DNA of 64,000 nucleotides from Stentor roeselii (lineage: Eukaryota; Ciliophora; Heterotrichea; Heterotrichida; Stentoridae), in the NCBI GenBank assembly GCA_006503475.1, contig RSEH01000159.1:48569-112568 (forward strand). Reading direction: 5' to 3'. Numbering within the stretch: the stretch's first letter is position 1; every line of letters starts with the position of its first letter. Below are positions 50,659 to 59,967 of this stretch, piece after piece. The translations under genes were made by a program, and so were the position numbers. The notes below the pieces were generated by a model, which was not told where the DNA came from, did no database searches, and saw only the letters and a program-made list of their open reading frames with translations.

Positions 50659-53403
50659 ATGGAACCCTCAGAAAGATTTTCAGGTCTTTCTAACCAAGGA
50701 GCAACATGTTACATGAATTCCTTGCTTCAAACTCTTTTCATGACTCCAGAATTCCTGAGCCGTCTTTATCAATGGAAATGGGACGAAAATCATCATTCGT
50801 CTAAAGAACACAGCATACCTTACCAGCTTCAGCTGCTTTTTGCAAAACTTCACCTGCTTCAATCACCAGTCATTGAAACAACAGGTCTAACACGGAGTTT
50901 TCAGTGGAGTCTACGTGACTGTCTACAACAACACGACGTTCAAGAGTTTTGCCGAGAGTTATTCGCAGCAATAGAAGAGTCAGTGCGAGGAACCACCGAA
51001 GAAAAGATGATAACTGAACTTTACGAAGGAACCTACGTCGACTACGTGAAATGCCTATCTTGCCATAACCAATCTGACCGAGAAGACAAATTTTTAGACA
51101 TTTCCTTAGCAGTGCGAGGTCAAAGCTCATCAAACGACTCCTTAGAAAAGGCTTTAGAAGAATACGTAAGACCTGACATGCTCAGTGGCGAAAACAAGTA
51201 CTTCTGTGAAAGTTGCTCTCAAAAAAGCGACGCAAAAAAAGGCATGAAAGTCAGTCAAGTGCCTTTTATTCTTGCCTTACAATTGAAAAGGTTCGACTTG
51301 GACTATTCAACGATGCAGAGAAAAAAAATCAATGATCGAGTCACTTTTCCATTGTTTTTAGATGTTTCTGTTCTGATGAAAGACGGAAAACCTAGAGAAG
51401 AAGAAAAAATGACTGATATCAGCTTTGGCGGTCTTGGAAGGGAAGAGGGAAGTGCTGAGCAGGACCTTTTTAATACCTTAAAGGGTGGAAAAAGCTTGAA
51501 GGATGACCAAAATGATGAAAATAGAAATGAAAGAAGTACTGAGGGTGAAAATAATGAAAATTTCAATCATTTTAACCCAGTTTTCAATGGTTTTAAAGAT
51601 ATTTCTGATGATGGACAAGGAATGATCTTTGAACTTTTTTCTGTCATGGTTCATTCAGGGTCGGCCCTTGGAGGACATTACCTCGCTTATATCAAAAGTT
51701 TTTCCAGTGGAAAATGGTACTCGTTCAATGACTCAGTGGTAAAAGAAATCGATGAAAAAGAACTTGAAAAAGCTTTCGGGGGTCCCGTTGGAAATGGCGT
51801 TTTCGGGTCAAATGCTTATATGTTGATGTACCGCAAGATCTCTGAAAAAAACTTAAAATCAGTCTCCACATCTGAAATTCCTGAGTATTTATTAGCAGAC
51901 ATCAGAGAAGAAGAAGAAGAAAAACAGCGAAATCAGAAATTAATGGAAGAAAGACTCATGCAGATCGAAACAAACGTGTTTATGAACAACAAAATGAAAA
52001 AAGTCATAATTAACAAAACACTTCCTTTGAAAATCCTGAAAAAACTCGCATTAAATGAATTCAGGGCTCAAATCGAAGAAGAAGACGTAAGAATAAGAAA
52101 ATACGACCCGATCACAGACCAGCTTCTAGAAAGTTTCGAAGGAAAAGAGCATCTTTCAATGGAAACTCTTGATTTTCAAAGCGATTCTAACATCTGGCTA
52201 GAAACCAAATCAGCAGAAGAAGACTTCCCGATTTACCGAACCAAAGGAATTCACCTGAAAATCGCTCTTTGGACAGAGCAATCTTTGAATTCCTCTTTGG
52301 ATGATCAAGAGTTTTACAGATTTACAGTCCCTTTGCACTACAAACTAAGAGACCTGATTTCTCTTCTAGGAACTCACTTCAAGCTTTCCTTCAACAGCAT
52401 CCGTCTATGGAGATACCTGAAAGTGCTGAACAGTGAAGGAAAGTTAAAAGATTTTCATTTTATCGAGATGACAGAACCGAAAAACCTCAACTTGCGACTT
52501 CTGACCCTGAAAATAACTGACGGCTTTTCGATATACCTTGACCAGAAGCATTCTGAAAGCAACTGGAAACAAAAATTCTTTCAACAGTCTTCATCCTTCC
52601 TCTTCTCATTCAACGACCCCAAGTCAAACGACTCAAGTTTTTCCATCAGCGAGTTAAAATCCTCTAAAGTTTCACAACTCAAGGAAAGACTGTCAGTGAC
52701 CCTGAACTATGAACCAAATTCTTTATCTCTTCGAAGAGGTAGTCCAAACGCGCCTCTTCTAAACGACAGTCATTCTTTAGAACAGTCAGGTCTTTACAAC
52801 CACTGTCGACTTTTCCTTGATCTCGAAAGTCCTCTTCCAGAAGGTTTCTTAAAACTACGAGTCTTTCAAGCAGTTCCAAGCGAGTCCTCAGAAGAATGGT
52901 TTTCATTCAACGAAGGGCAAACCTTTGCACTTTCAGCAAGTCTTTCAAATCTCGAGCTGAAAAATTCAATCTTCGAAGTCTTTAAAACTGAAAATTCCGA
53001 GATTGAAAATTTTCGCATAAGAGAAAAAGTTGACAAAAGACTGATGAATGTAATTTCTTGTTTAAAAGACCTTTCACTTTGGAAAAGTCCTGAAATCTGT
53101 GTGGAACAAGAACCTGAACCTCAAGACTTCGAAATTATCTGCGTTTTTCGATTTTTTGACGCGAATACCTGGAAATTTTCACCTCTTAAGTCTTTAAACA
53201 TCGCGAAAGACTCTTCCCTTGAAGACCTGGAAATGATTCTGCAGGTCGAGTTCGAAACTGACGACGAGTTGGAATTGACTCGAGTGACTTATCCTTACAA
53301 CTTCAAAAAAGACTCTCTTGTCAAGGCTGACTGGGTGAAAATGAAAGGAACCCTTTGTGAAGCTCCGTTGTTTGTCAAGACTCACGGCACTTGTTTCATG
53401 TAA
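50659..53403 (+). CDS. USP47: ubiquitin-specific protease 47-like deubiquitinase
   Basis: 914 residues. USP catalytic domain 6-390: Cys box FSGLSNQGATCYMNSLLQTLF with Cys17, QQHDVQEFCRELF, zinc-coordinating C..C/C..C in the fingers (CLSC ... YFCESC), LKRFDLDYSTMQRKKINDRV and His box LGGHYLAYI with His340, then WYSFNDS. The SIPYQLQLLFAKLHL ... IETTGLTRSF.W block closely follows animal USP47 (SIPYQLQ.LF...IETTDVTRSFGW). C-terminal 500 residues contain ubiquitin-like folds. USP47 removes ubiquitin from, among others, DNA polymerase beta in animals; the substrate here is unknown. An acidic insert (about 255-305) interrupts the catalytic domain. Confidence 0.95.
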   Translation: MEPSERFSGLSNQGATCYMNSLLQTLFMTPEFLSRLYQWKWDENHHSSKEHSIPYQLQLLFAKLHLLQSPVIETTGLTRSFQWSLRDCLQQHDVQEFCRELFAAIEESVRGTTEEKMITELYEGTYVDYVKCLSCHNQSDREDKFLDISLAVRGQSSSNDSLEKALEEYVRPDMLSGENKYFCESCSQKSDAKKGMKVSQVPFILALQLKRFDLDYSTMQRKKINDRVTFPLFLDVSVLMKDGKPREEEKMTDISFGGLGREEGSAEQDLFNTLKGGKSLKDDQNDENRNERSTEGENNENFNHFNPVFNGFKDISDDGQGMIFELFSVMVHSGSALGGHYLAYIKSFSSGKWYSFNDSVVKEIDEKELEKAFGGPVGNGVFGSNAYMLMYRKISEKNLKSVSTSEIPEYLLADIREEEEEKQRNQKLMEERLMQIETNVFMNNKMKKVIINKTLPLKILKKLALNEFRAQIEEEDVRIRKYDPITDQLLESFEGKEHLSMETLDFQSDSNIWLETKSAEEDFPIYRTKGIHLKIALWTEQSLNSSLDDQEFYRFTVPLHYKLRDLISLLGTHFKLSFNSIRLWRYLKVLNSEGKLKDFHFIEMTEPKNLNLRLLTLKITDGFSIYLDQKHSESNWKQKFFQQSSSFLFSFNDPKSNDSSFSISELKSSKVSQLKERLSVTLNYEPNSLSLRRGSPNAPLLNDSHSLEQSGLYNHCRLFLDLESPLPEGFLKLRVFQAVPSESSEEWFSFNEGQTFALSASLSNLELKNSIFEVFKTENSEIENFRIREKVDKRLMNVISCLKDLSLWKSPEICVEQEPEPQDFEIICVFRFFDANTWKFSPLKSLNIAKDSSLEDLEMILQVEFETDDELELTRVTYPYNFKKDSLVKADWVKMKGTLCEAPLFVKTHGTCFM

Positions 53404-53540
53404 GGTTTAAACAGAGTAAAAGTCGCCGAGTTGGAAGTGAAGAACTTTTCAAGTCAAGGAAAACAAGCAAAAGTTTCTCGTGTTGAAGGCCGCAGAGAAC
53501 GATCGATGAAGATTCATGTAAAAAGTCAAGGATTTAAGTA

Positions 53541-53996
53541 CTAAGGAATTATTTCTTCCAGTTCTTTCAGCATTTCTAAACTTTGGACTCGCTTTCGCGC
53601 TTCTTCCATCAGAGAGCGACTTGAAAAAAGCCAGCTTCGGATTTGTTTCACGATGAATTTTTGACAACTCCGGATTGTTCCTCCTGTGTAGGATACTTTT
53701 GGCCTGCATTTACGGCCTCGGATGTGAGAGATGAAGGTTAGAGAGCCCCAGAGAAGACGGAACTCGTCTCTGAGAGTTCGGATGATACCGATGTTTGTTG
53801 CTGGGTTCCAGTATTTCACTAAGTAGATATTACCTGAGAGCGAATTCATGAGCAAACCTGTTCCCCAGTCTCCAAAGTTTATTGCGATTGACTCTCGTAT
53901 TGAATCGTAAACGTCTTTATTTTTAACTGCAGGATCGTATTTTCCATCTTCCCACTTGACATGAATGACAAGATACCTGTTCTTAAATCTAACCAT
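53541..53996 (-). CDS. POP5: RNase P/MRP protein subunit POP5
   Basis: 151 residues starting at MVRFKNRYLVIHVKW, the family's usual N-terminus. An in-frame ATG at 54059 lies inside the upstream aquaporin gene and is not credible. The central FGDWGTGLLMNSLSGNIYLVKYWNPATNIGIIRTLRDEFRLLWGSL and the YTGGTIRSCQKFIVKQIR block match POP5. POP5 is a core protein of RNase P (tRNA 5' maturation) and RNase MRP. It begins 10 nt after the aquaporin stop on the same strand. Confidence 0.93.
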   Translation of the reverse strand: MVRFKNRYLVIHVKWEDGKYDPAVKNKDVYDSIRESIAINFGDWGTGLLMNSLSGNIYLVKYWNPATNIGIIRTLRDEFRLLWGSLTFISHIRGRKCRPKVSYTGGTIRSCQKFIVKQIRSWLFSSRSLMEEARKRVQSLEMLKELEEIIP

Positions 53997-54006
53997 TCTT
54001 ATTCTA

Positions 54007-54711
54007 TTATGAAGAAGGTTCAACTCTCGACCTTTTCTGCGCTTTAAGTTCAGAAACAAAGACAGTATTCAAAACCCCTCCAATAGCTCCTCCTAAAGTT
54101 GGAGCAATCAAATAAACCCAAAGCCTATCCATATGTGTCCTATGAGCAGCATAATGTGCCAAGTTGACAGCAAGTCCAAGAGCAGGGTTAAAGCATCCTC
54201 CAGAAATCAGTCCAACAGCTAAAATCCCTCCAAAATAAGCGACTCCAAGTCCAACAGTTCCAATAATAATAGAATCATTCATTTTTCCCAGCATTAAAGC
54301 GACTCCAACAATTAAAGTGCTGTAAACAAGTTCAGCGAAGAAGGCATCTGCAGTAGAAGACTCTCCAGGTGTATCAAAATACATCGAGCCTCTATTAAGA
54401 GCCCAGCCGAGGAAGGCAGCAGGGATTGCAGCGATCATTTGAACGAGGACGTAAAGGACATGCTCGATGATGTCTTCCTTTTGGACTTTTACTGAAAGTG
54501 TTTGACTTACGAGGTGGCCGATGGTGATCGCTGGGTTGAACTTTGCACCTGATATAAAACCTGTCATCATCATTATCGTCACCACTGACCCTGCCGTCGC
54601 GTATGCACTGTAGTAAGTCCCTGGAACGTTTATTAACCCGAAGTGACTCACTGATATTGATAGGGTCAGCAGGAATGAACCTAGGGCCTCTGCTATTAAA
54701 CGTCTCCACAT
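54007..54711 (-). CDS. aquaporin (MIP family) with atypical selectivity filter
   Basis: 234 residues, six membrane segments and two half-helices. NPA motifs are at 59-61 (AKFNPAITIGH) and 175-177 (GGCFNPALGL). In nearly all aquaporins the residue after the second NPA is Arg (NPAR); here it is Leu178, which removes the positive charge of the ar/R filter. This suggests a wider or non-water-selective channel (for example small neutral solutes), but water transport is not excluded. The C-terminus is basic (KAQKRSRVEPSS). It may act in osmotic control with the contractile vacuole; this is inference. Confidence 0.95.
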   Translation of the reverse strand: MWRRLIAEALGSFLLTLSISVSHFGLINVPGTYYSAYATAGSVVTIMMMTGFISGAKFNPAITIGHLVSQTLSVKVQKEDIIEHVLYVLVQMIAAIPAAFLGWALNRGSMYFDTPGESSTADAFFAELVYSTLIVGVALMLGKMNDSIIIGTVGLGVAYFGGILAVGLISGGCFNPALGLAVNLAHYAAHRTHMDRLWVYLIAPTLGGAIGGVLNTVFVSELKAQKRSRVEPSS

Positions 54712-54729
54712 ATCTTATTATTATTCATT

Positions 54730-54778
54730 AGAACCTCAGGCTTGACGCTGCTTTTGGACAGACCTTCACATGGCTCTT
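54730..54778 (-). ncRNA. candidate SECIS-like element in 3' flank of selenoprotein gene
   Basis: On the gene strand, AGAGCC and GGTTCT can pair as a basal stem. Inside are GTGA (54766-54769) and TGA (54736-54738), as in the SECIS non-Watson-Crick core. An AAAA run lies 10 nt after GTGA in the apical region. The upper helix is imperfect, and the distance to the TGA codon (about 33 nt) is shorter than usual. Candidate only. Confidence 0.4.
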
Positions 54779-54795
54779 TGTTTGGAAAATAAGAA

Positions 54796-55284
54796 TTAAC
54801 GTCATCCTCCTCGCTTGTAGACACCTGGGTACCGGTCTTTCACGTTTGGACGGTAACCCCCGGGACCTGAAGAACCTGAAAAATACTCAGATTTTTTTTT
54901 GGCTCTTTCAAGTTTTTCGTCTTTTTCTTCTTTGTTTTCTTCTTTCAGCTCTTTTTTCTCTACTTTTTTATCATTTTTTAATGGTTTTTCCTCTGGTTTT
55001 GAAGGTTCTTTGTTTTCTTCTTTTGAAATTCGGACTTCAGATGGGGTTGGTTTAGATAACTCGAACTTTTCTTGCTGGAGTTTTCGGGCATTTTGCATTT
55101 GAAGCTTTAAATCGTTTACTCGTGCTGGGTTCATCGCGGATTTTAAGCTCAGGTGCTGAGAAAGCGACTCGTAGAGGACTATCAGAAGGACTATTGAAAT
55201 GAGGTAGATCCATAGGAAGTTGTAGTCACCTTCCCAGAAGGGAGGTCGAATGGCTTCTAGAAAAGACATGATCAGTCCTTTCAT
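54796..55284 (-). CDS. probable selenoprotein of SelS/VIMP or SelK type (C-terminal Sec at TGA)
   Basis: 160 residues up to TGA (54802-54804), then Arg and TAA (54796-54798). Read through, the end is YKRGG-U-R, matching the GGU(G/R) C-terminus of SELENOS/SELENOK. The N-terminus has one membrane helix (NFLWIYLISIVLLIVLY) after a short luminal part. Next are an amphipathic helix (VNDLKLQMQNARKLQQEKFEL) like SELENOS/VIMP, a Lys/Glu-rich tract, and a Gly/Pro/Arg tail (SGSSGPGGYRPNVKDRYPG). Family members sit in the ER membrane and recruit p97 for ERAD. No other gene in the window ends at TGA. If UGA is a normal stop here, the protein simply ends GG. It is 20 nt from the ceramide synthase gene. 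Confidence 0.8.
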
Positions 55285-55304
55285 ATTAAAATTATAAGTT
55301 ATTA

Positions 55305-56327
55305 CTACCTAGATAGATCGTTTTGAGTATCGTTTTGAACTTTGTGAAAGATGAACTTGTAGCCCATTTGACATAGAAGTATGAACCAGTAGATGTGCAG
55401 GAATATTAAGGCGTGCGCCATCGATCCTAAGATACCTATTCCGTAGATTTCTTCGATTTTTGGGTTTTGGTAGCAACTAATTCGGATCAGGTCAAATGGG
55501 AAAATTATGAGTCTTGTGTACACCCAAGAGACCATGAGCATAATATAACAAACCAAAACGACTTTGCTATAGCTAGTATCCGCGAAGACCCTAGTAAAAC
55601 AAACAAAAGCATCCGAAACATCATGAGTAAAAAGTATCATCAAAGAAATCGGCCAGTAGTTCATCAAATACGCCAAACTAAGCAAAAAGACAGTAATCGA
55701 GTGATGCAGGAGCATTTCCATAAAATCATTTCTCATCTTTCCAACAAAAAGTAGCAAAAACGAGCTGAAATGATACCCAAGCTGAACCATAAAATACTCT
55801 TTCATATACCTCAAGCCCGACTTATCAAAATAAGGATACCCTTCAAAAGTCTTTTCAACATCGCCTGACCCTCCAAGACTAGCAGGCATAAAAAACGAGT
55901 CCTTCGAAATGAGATAAGCGAAAACAGATGCAAAAGTGAAATAAGTCCCTTTAAACAAAGACTTAATCATTTTTTCAGCTCTGTCTCTTCTTTCAATCCC
56001 TTTGTACTTCGGTGATATGAACGACTCGCAAACACCAGTGAAGAACTTCTGGATCACTTGAAATATTACTATTATTATCACTGTGCTTATCAAGGCTAGT
56101 GTCAAGTCAGAGTATTTCGGCCAGTCATAGCTCGGGTTCGCTGAGACTCTCATTTGAAAAATTGAATCGAATTCGTGGAGGAAGAAGGCCAGAAAAGGAA
56201 GTCCTACTAAAAATATAAAGAAAAACAAACTTTGCATCTTACTCTCACCTAATGACTTCCAAATTGCCTCTGTCATTGGAAATCGTTTGGGAATCGCACT
56301 TGATGCGTCTGTTTCTTTCCTAGCCAT
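55305..56327 (-). CDS. ceramide synthase (LAG1/CerS, TLC domain)
   Basis: 340 residues, about six to eight membrane segments. The Lag1 motif RNDFMEMLLHHSITVFLLSL lies at 199-218, with catalytic His208-His209, followed by THDVSDAF with His235-Asp236. An N-terminal hydrophobic stretch (MQSLFFFIFLVGLPFLAFFL) precedes the TLC domain. There is no homeobox-like domain. It should N-acylate a sphingoid base with acyl-CoA in the ER. It lies immediately upstream of the ER selenoprotein gene on the same strand, 20 nt apart. Confidence 0.94.
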   Translation of the reverse strand: MARKETDASSAIPKRFPMTEAIWKSLGESKMQSLFFFIFLVGLPFLAFFLHEFDSIFQMRVSANPSYDWPKYSDLTLALISTVIIIVIFQVIQKFFTGVCESFISPKYKGIERRDRAEKMIKSLFKGTYFTFASVFAYLISKDSFFMPASLGGSGDVEKTFEGYPYFDKSGLRYMKEYFMVQLGYHFSSFLLLFVGKMRNDFMEMLLHHSITVFLLSLAYLMNYWPISLMILFTHDVSDAFVCFTRVFADTSYSKVVLVCYIMLMVSWVYTRLIIFPFDLIRISCYQNPKIEEIYGIGILGSMAHALIFLHIYWFILLCQMGYKFIFHKVQNDTQNDLSR

Positions 56328-57117
56328 TTAGATTTATGGTTGAAATTTAATGAAACATGAGTAATGGGAAAGAGGCTCATGAGACTTAGATTGAGTTTTA
56401 ATTGTTTTTTTTTTAGAGGGAGAAGACTTGATTGGATCTTTATTGTTTGAATAAGAATTTATCTTTGAAAATGGGTCATTTTTGGTCATTGAATTTGAGT
56501 TTTTGGAGCATGAGGTCTTGGAGAAGCACGTTCTTATCTGAGGAATTTTTGTTGAGATCAGAGCAACTAAGTTTATGCAATATCAAATTATTACTATTAG
56601 CATGTCTGGTTTAAATTAGATTAAATAATGTATATTTAGATGATTACTGATATTGGCTTAAATTAGATTAAATTATGTATATTTAGATGATTACTGATAT
56701 TTATGTAATTTTTTTTGGTTAATCGTATTTCGGATTAAATTAGGTTGAGTTTGGTGAATGGGATTTAGGATTAAGTAAGGTATTTATGATGCTTGATAAT
56801 TTCTAGAGAGTTTAATTATCATACTAATTTACTTGCATGGTATCAATGGCGATGATAAGTCACTTATTCATCATCATGATGCAATGATTATCCCAAGCAG
56901 AGGTTATTTAAACGATTTCCTAAAGATAAACTTCCAATAAATAAATCGATATCTCCAAAGATTCAATCCCAATAAACTTCAAATCACCAAAAGAAAACCC
57001 CTAAAAAATCAATCCTTAAAACCACAAAAAAAAACCCTTAAAACCCTTCTTAAACTTTCTCTAAACCCTCATCTCCAGTAACAATCTAACCTGACTTAAA
57101 TAATCTCCAAATTAAAT
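56328..57117. other. intergenic region with one tandem duplication
   Basis: 790 nt, AT-rich, no convincing gene. The part 56995-57110 is strongly A/C-biased on the + strand. A weak open stretch on the minus strand near 56467-56590 lacks a start. A 47-bp tandem repeat is listed separately. Confidence 0.6.
56611..56704. repeat. tandem duplication, 47-bp unit, two copies
   Basis: Copies at 56611-56657 and 56658-56704 begin TTAAATTAGATTAAA and share the first 44 positions with a single A/T mismatch; the last three bases differ. A recent local duplication in non-coding DNA. Confidence 0.9.
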
Positions 57118-57669
57118 CTACTTCCTCATCAAATCAATTTGTCCAATCATAATCGACAAGCTGGCACACATCATGACATAAAACCCTTGAAGATCAGCCA
57201 AATAAACAGCAGTGACACAAGTGATCCCACAGGCGCACTGAGCCAGTGCCAATCCCACAATGAAAAGTCTTCCACACATTAAATTATGCACCGAGTTGAA
57301 GACCCAAACAGTAGCAGCCCCGACCCAAAACATTACAGGAGTGAAAATCAAACAATAAAAGCTAAGAACATTAAACATCTCCAAGTAATGAGGAATCTCT
57401 ATTTTGTTAATCTCATTCGCAGTCAGCAAAACAATGTGCAGATTGATAAGAACTAAGACAAAGCTCCAATAGTTCATGAAATACTGATGAACACTAGTGG
57501 TAAGAGCAAACAATGCTAAAAAGACATAACATCTTCTATACATACCTCTCGTCGGGTCCTTTGCTAGAAACCCTCCTGCAACTCTTAAGATCAAAGGAAG
57601 CAAAAAAAGACCTGAACTTGGAGAAAGTCCTGGAGAGTCGCTGATTCCTTCATATGAGATGAGTGACAT
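57118..57669 (-). CDS. small polytopic membrane protein, unknown function
   Basis: 183 residues with about five hydrophobic helices: GLFLLPLILRVAGGFL, CYVFLALFALTTSV, WSFVLVLINLHIVLLT, VLSFYCLIFTPVMFWVGAATVWVF and LFIVGLALAQCACGITCV to LSIMIGQI. No catalytic motif is seen. The short ends suggest a channel-like, scaffold or ciliate-specific protein. It is divergent (43 nt) from the gene at 57713. No family recognised. Confidence 0.8.
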   Translation of the reverse strand: MSLISYEGISDSPGLSPSSGLFLLPLILRVAGGFLAKDPTRGMYRRCYVFLALFALTTSVHQYFMNYWSFVLVLINLHIVLLTANEINKIEIPHYLEMFNVLSFYCLIFTPVMFWVGAATVWVFNSVHNLMCGRLFIVGLALAQCACGITCVTAVYLADLQGFYVMMCASLSIMIGQIDLMRK

Positions 57670-57712
57670 TTTTATTAACCGAGCGATGTTAATTCTTTGT
57701 TAGTAGTATTTA

Positions 57713-58678
57713 ATGCGAGCTGCCAAGTCGCAAGAAAGAAATCGACGTCAACCTAGTGACAGTAACAACAGCTGTATCATTTCAAGTATCTTAAAAAAAC
57801 CTAATCGCTCCAAACTGAAGCACCAGAGATCTGTTCGCTTTGAAGATCCTGATGACTCTCCAGTTATTGAGTATAACCCGGAACATAACACCTTGAGTGT
57901 CCAGCAGTACCACGTCTCACCGAATACATCTTTTACACTCAATCAGTCTCCTTCTCGTTCCCGGTTTCCTGGAAACTCACCAGTTTCATCATCTAGACCT
58001 TCACGATCAAAGGCAGAAACGCGAAGTTATAATGAAAACTTTGTGGAACTTTCTAAAGTACCGACTGAATCTCAATTTCCACAAGAAATCATGAAAAACT
58101 CTAAAAAACTGTCTGTTGACTGTAGATCAAAAAATGACTTAAAAGTAGTAATAAACGCGAAGTACTCTAAAGAGCAAAAAATATCGGAAATTAAAGAAGT
58201 TAAAGAATTGAAAATTCCTTTAGAACCTGTTGAAACGCAGGAATCTCCGGAAAAGGCATTGAAAAAAGAGTTGAAGGATAGATTTACCTGCACTGAACAG
58301 AAGGACCGGCTAAATGAATCACCTATTAAAATTATCACAGTCGCAAAACTTAGCAAAGGCTCTGAATCGAGGGTGTCTCCTAGAGCTGTACCTAAAACTA
58401 TGAAACTTGGCTGCCGTGATGAGACTTTTTACAATAAACTGAATTACTACCTCAATGCCAAGTCAAGTTTAAGTCCTTCTCGAGTCCCTAGTGCAGGTCC
58501 GGAAGTGCGAAACCCTATCAAAAAAACAATTAACCTATCGGTGAACAGAGCTTTAGACTCTCCATCTAATATCAGCCAAGCCAATCCTATGGTTTCAAAT
58601 AAATCAGGCAAGTCAGTAATGGCCTCTGCGAAAAAGTCCCAAGTAGTTAAAAGTTCAGGAATGAACGTATTAAATTAA
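57713..58678 (+). CDS. Ser/Lys-rich disordered protein, unknown function
   Basis: 321 residues with low hydrophobicity. Near residue 42, RSVRFEDPDDSPVIEYNPEH contains a PP1-docking RVxF-type motif (SVRFED) followed by an acidic stretch. It then has Ser/Pro-rich regions (SPSRSRFPGNSPVSSSRPSRS), Lys-rich helices (EIKEVKELK) and a Ser/Lys tail. Possibly a phosphatase regulator or cytoskeletal protein; not more than inference. The VRFED pentapeptide also occurs in the coiled-coil protein at 37425. Confidence 0.75.
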   Translation: MRAAKSQERNRRQPSDSNNSCIISSILKKPNRSKLKHQRSVRFEDPDDSPVIEYNPEHNTLSVQQYHVSPNTSFTLNQSPSRSRFPGNSPVSSSRPSRSKAETRSYNENFVELSKVPTESQFPQEIMKNSKKLSVDCRSKNDLKVVINAKYSKEQKISEIKEVKELKIPLEPVETQESPEKALKKELKDRFTCTEQKDRLNESPIKIITVAKLSKGSESRVSPRAVPKTMKLGCRDETFYNKLNYYLNAKSSLSPSRVPSAGPEVRNPIKKTINLSVNRALDSPSNISQANPMVSNKSGKSVMASAKKSQVVKSSGMNVLN

Positions 58679-58687
58679 TAACTAATT

Positions 58688-59299
58688 CTAACAACACCCA
58701 CTTTTCTTCTTAGTGTCCGCCACAGGGGGTTTAAGTACCAAAGGCTTAACAGGTAAAGAAGGCCTTACATACTCTTCCCTCGACATGCAAAGTCTAGCAG
58801 CCTTAATAAAAGCATCTTCAACCCGAATATCTTCCTTCGCCGAGATTTCATCAAATATAATTTTATTTTCATCCGCCCATTCTTTCGCTTTTTCCTTAGA
58901 AACCTTTCGTTCCGCGAGTAAATCACACTTATTCCCCAAAAGAATAATCGGAAAATTCGTGTTTTCATTTCCCGATCTCTCCAAAAACTCTTGTTTCCAA
59001 GACACGATATTCTCGAAACTATCACCGTTCGTAATATCGAAGACTAGCAAGCAACAGTCAGTCCCTCTATAAAAAGCGTTGCCCAAGGCTTGGAAGCGCT
59101 CTTGGCCTGCTGTGTCCCAAAGCTGGAGAGACAACTCTTTGCCGTCCACGGTGAACTCTTTGAATAAAAAATCAGCGCCCACTGTTGCTCGGTAGGACTG
59201 AGAAAACTCTTGCTTCACGAATCTGTTTAAGATTGATGTTTTTCCTACGCCTGAATCTCCTAAGACTATCACTTTGAGCTGCAGACGTGAACTTGACAT
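58688..59299 (-). CDS. RAB7: Rab7-type small GTPase
   Basis: 203 residues. GDSGVGKT (14-21), effector region YRATVGADFL, WDTAGQERFQALGNAFYRG (61-79), DCCLLVFDIT, NFPIILLGNKCDL and the SAK motif (EISAKE). It ends GCC with two C-terminal Cys for geranylgeranylation. The YRAT.GADFL and F.ALG.AFYRG.DCC..VFD blocks are Rab7 hallmarks. It controls late endosome and lysosome fusion. Its stop lies 9 nt from that of the convergent gene. Confidence 0.95.
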   Translation of the reverse strand: MSSSRLQLKVIVLGDSGVGKTSILNRFVKQEFSQSYRATVGADFLFKEFTVDGKELSLQLWDTAGQERFQALGNAFYRGTDCCLLVFDITNGDSFENIVSWKQEFLERSGNENTNFPIILLGNKCDLLAERKVSKEKAKEWADENKIIFDEISAKEDIRVEDAFIKAARLCMSREEYVRPSLPVKPLVLKPPVADTKKKSGCC

Positions 59300-59967
59300 T
59301 TTTAAGAATGGTAGAAGAAGGAGAATGGAGATATTTGGATGGGGTTTTTTATTTGAGAGGTTTTTGATGGATTTTGAGATGGATTTTTTTTGGGGTTGGA
59401 GAATTTTTTGAAGGGGTTTGTTTTTTGGGGATTGGGTTGAGAATGGGATTATTGATGGAGGGTGTGGTTTGAATTGGTTTTAAAAATTAGGGTGGTTTAA
59501 TTTCTTGAAATTATTTAGAGGGTGATAGATAAACTTTGAAACTCTTTTGATGTTTCTTGTGTGTTATTTAAAAATAGCGTCAATTTAAATATAGTGGATT
59601 AAACATTTTTCATATTTCATTTTCTTGAAGCATTATTCTGGGTACAGAAATTTAATGACCATTTATTGGAATTATTCGATGCAATAATGTGATATAGATA
59701 GCAGCTATTATCTTAAAAGGGAAATGAAAGGAACGATAAACTTATAATTTTTAATATTTTTCATGATATAAATATTAAGGTAAAAACTAATTTTGAAACA
59801 AATCTTGGAGTAAAAAGTTTTAATTTTAAGTAAAATTTTGTATTTTTCTCAACTTTCTTAGAATTTCAATGTCCGTAATTCTAATTAAAGATTATTCATG
59901 CATAAAGAAATATAAAAAAATGGTTTATTAAGTTTGGATAAGCATTCAAAGTAAAATACTTAAATTC
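59300..59967. other. intergenic region, no gene seen
   Basis: 668 nt. The first 180 nt upstream of Rab7 are G/T-rich on the + strand; the rest is AT-rich with stops in all frames. Confidence 0.6.

Noticed and set aside
56467-56590. Small minus-strand coding region
   Set aside because: About 40 open codons with plausible composition but no start codon or splice site; not supportable.
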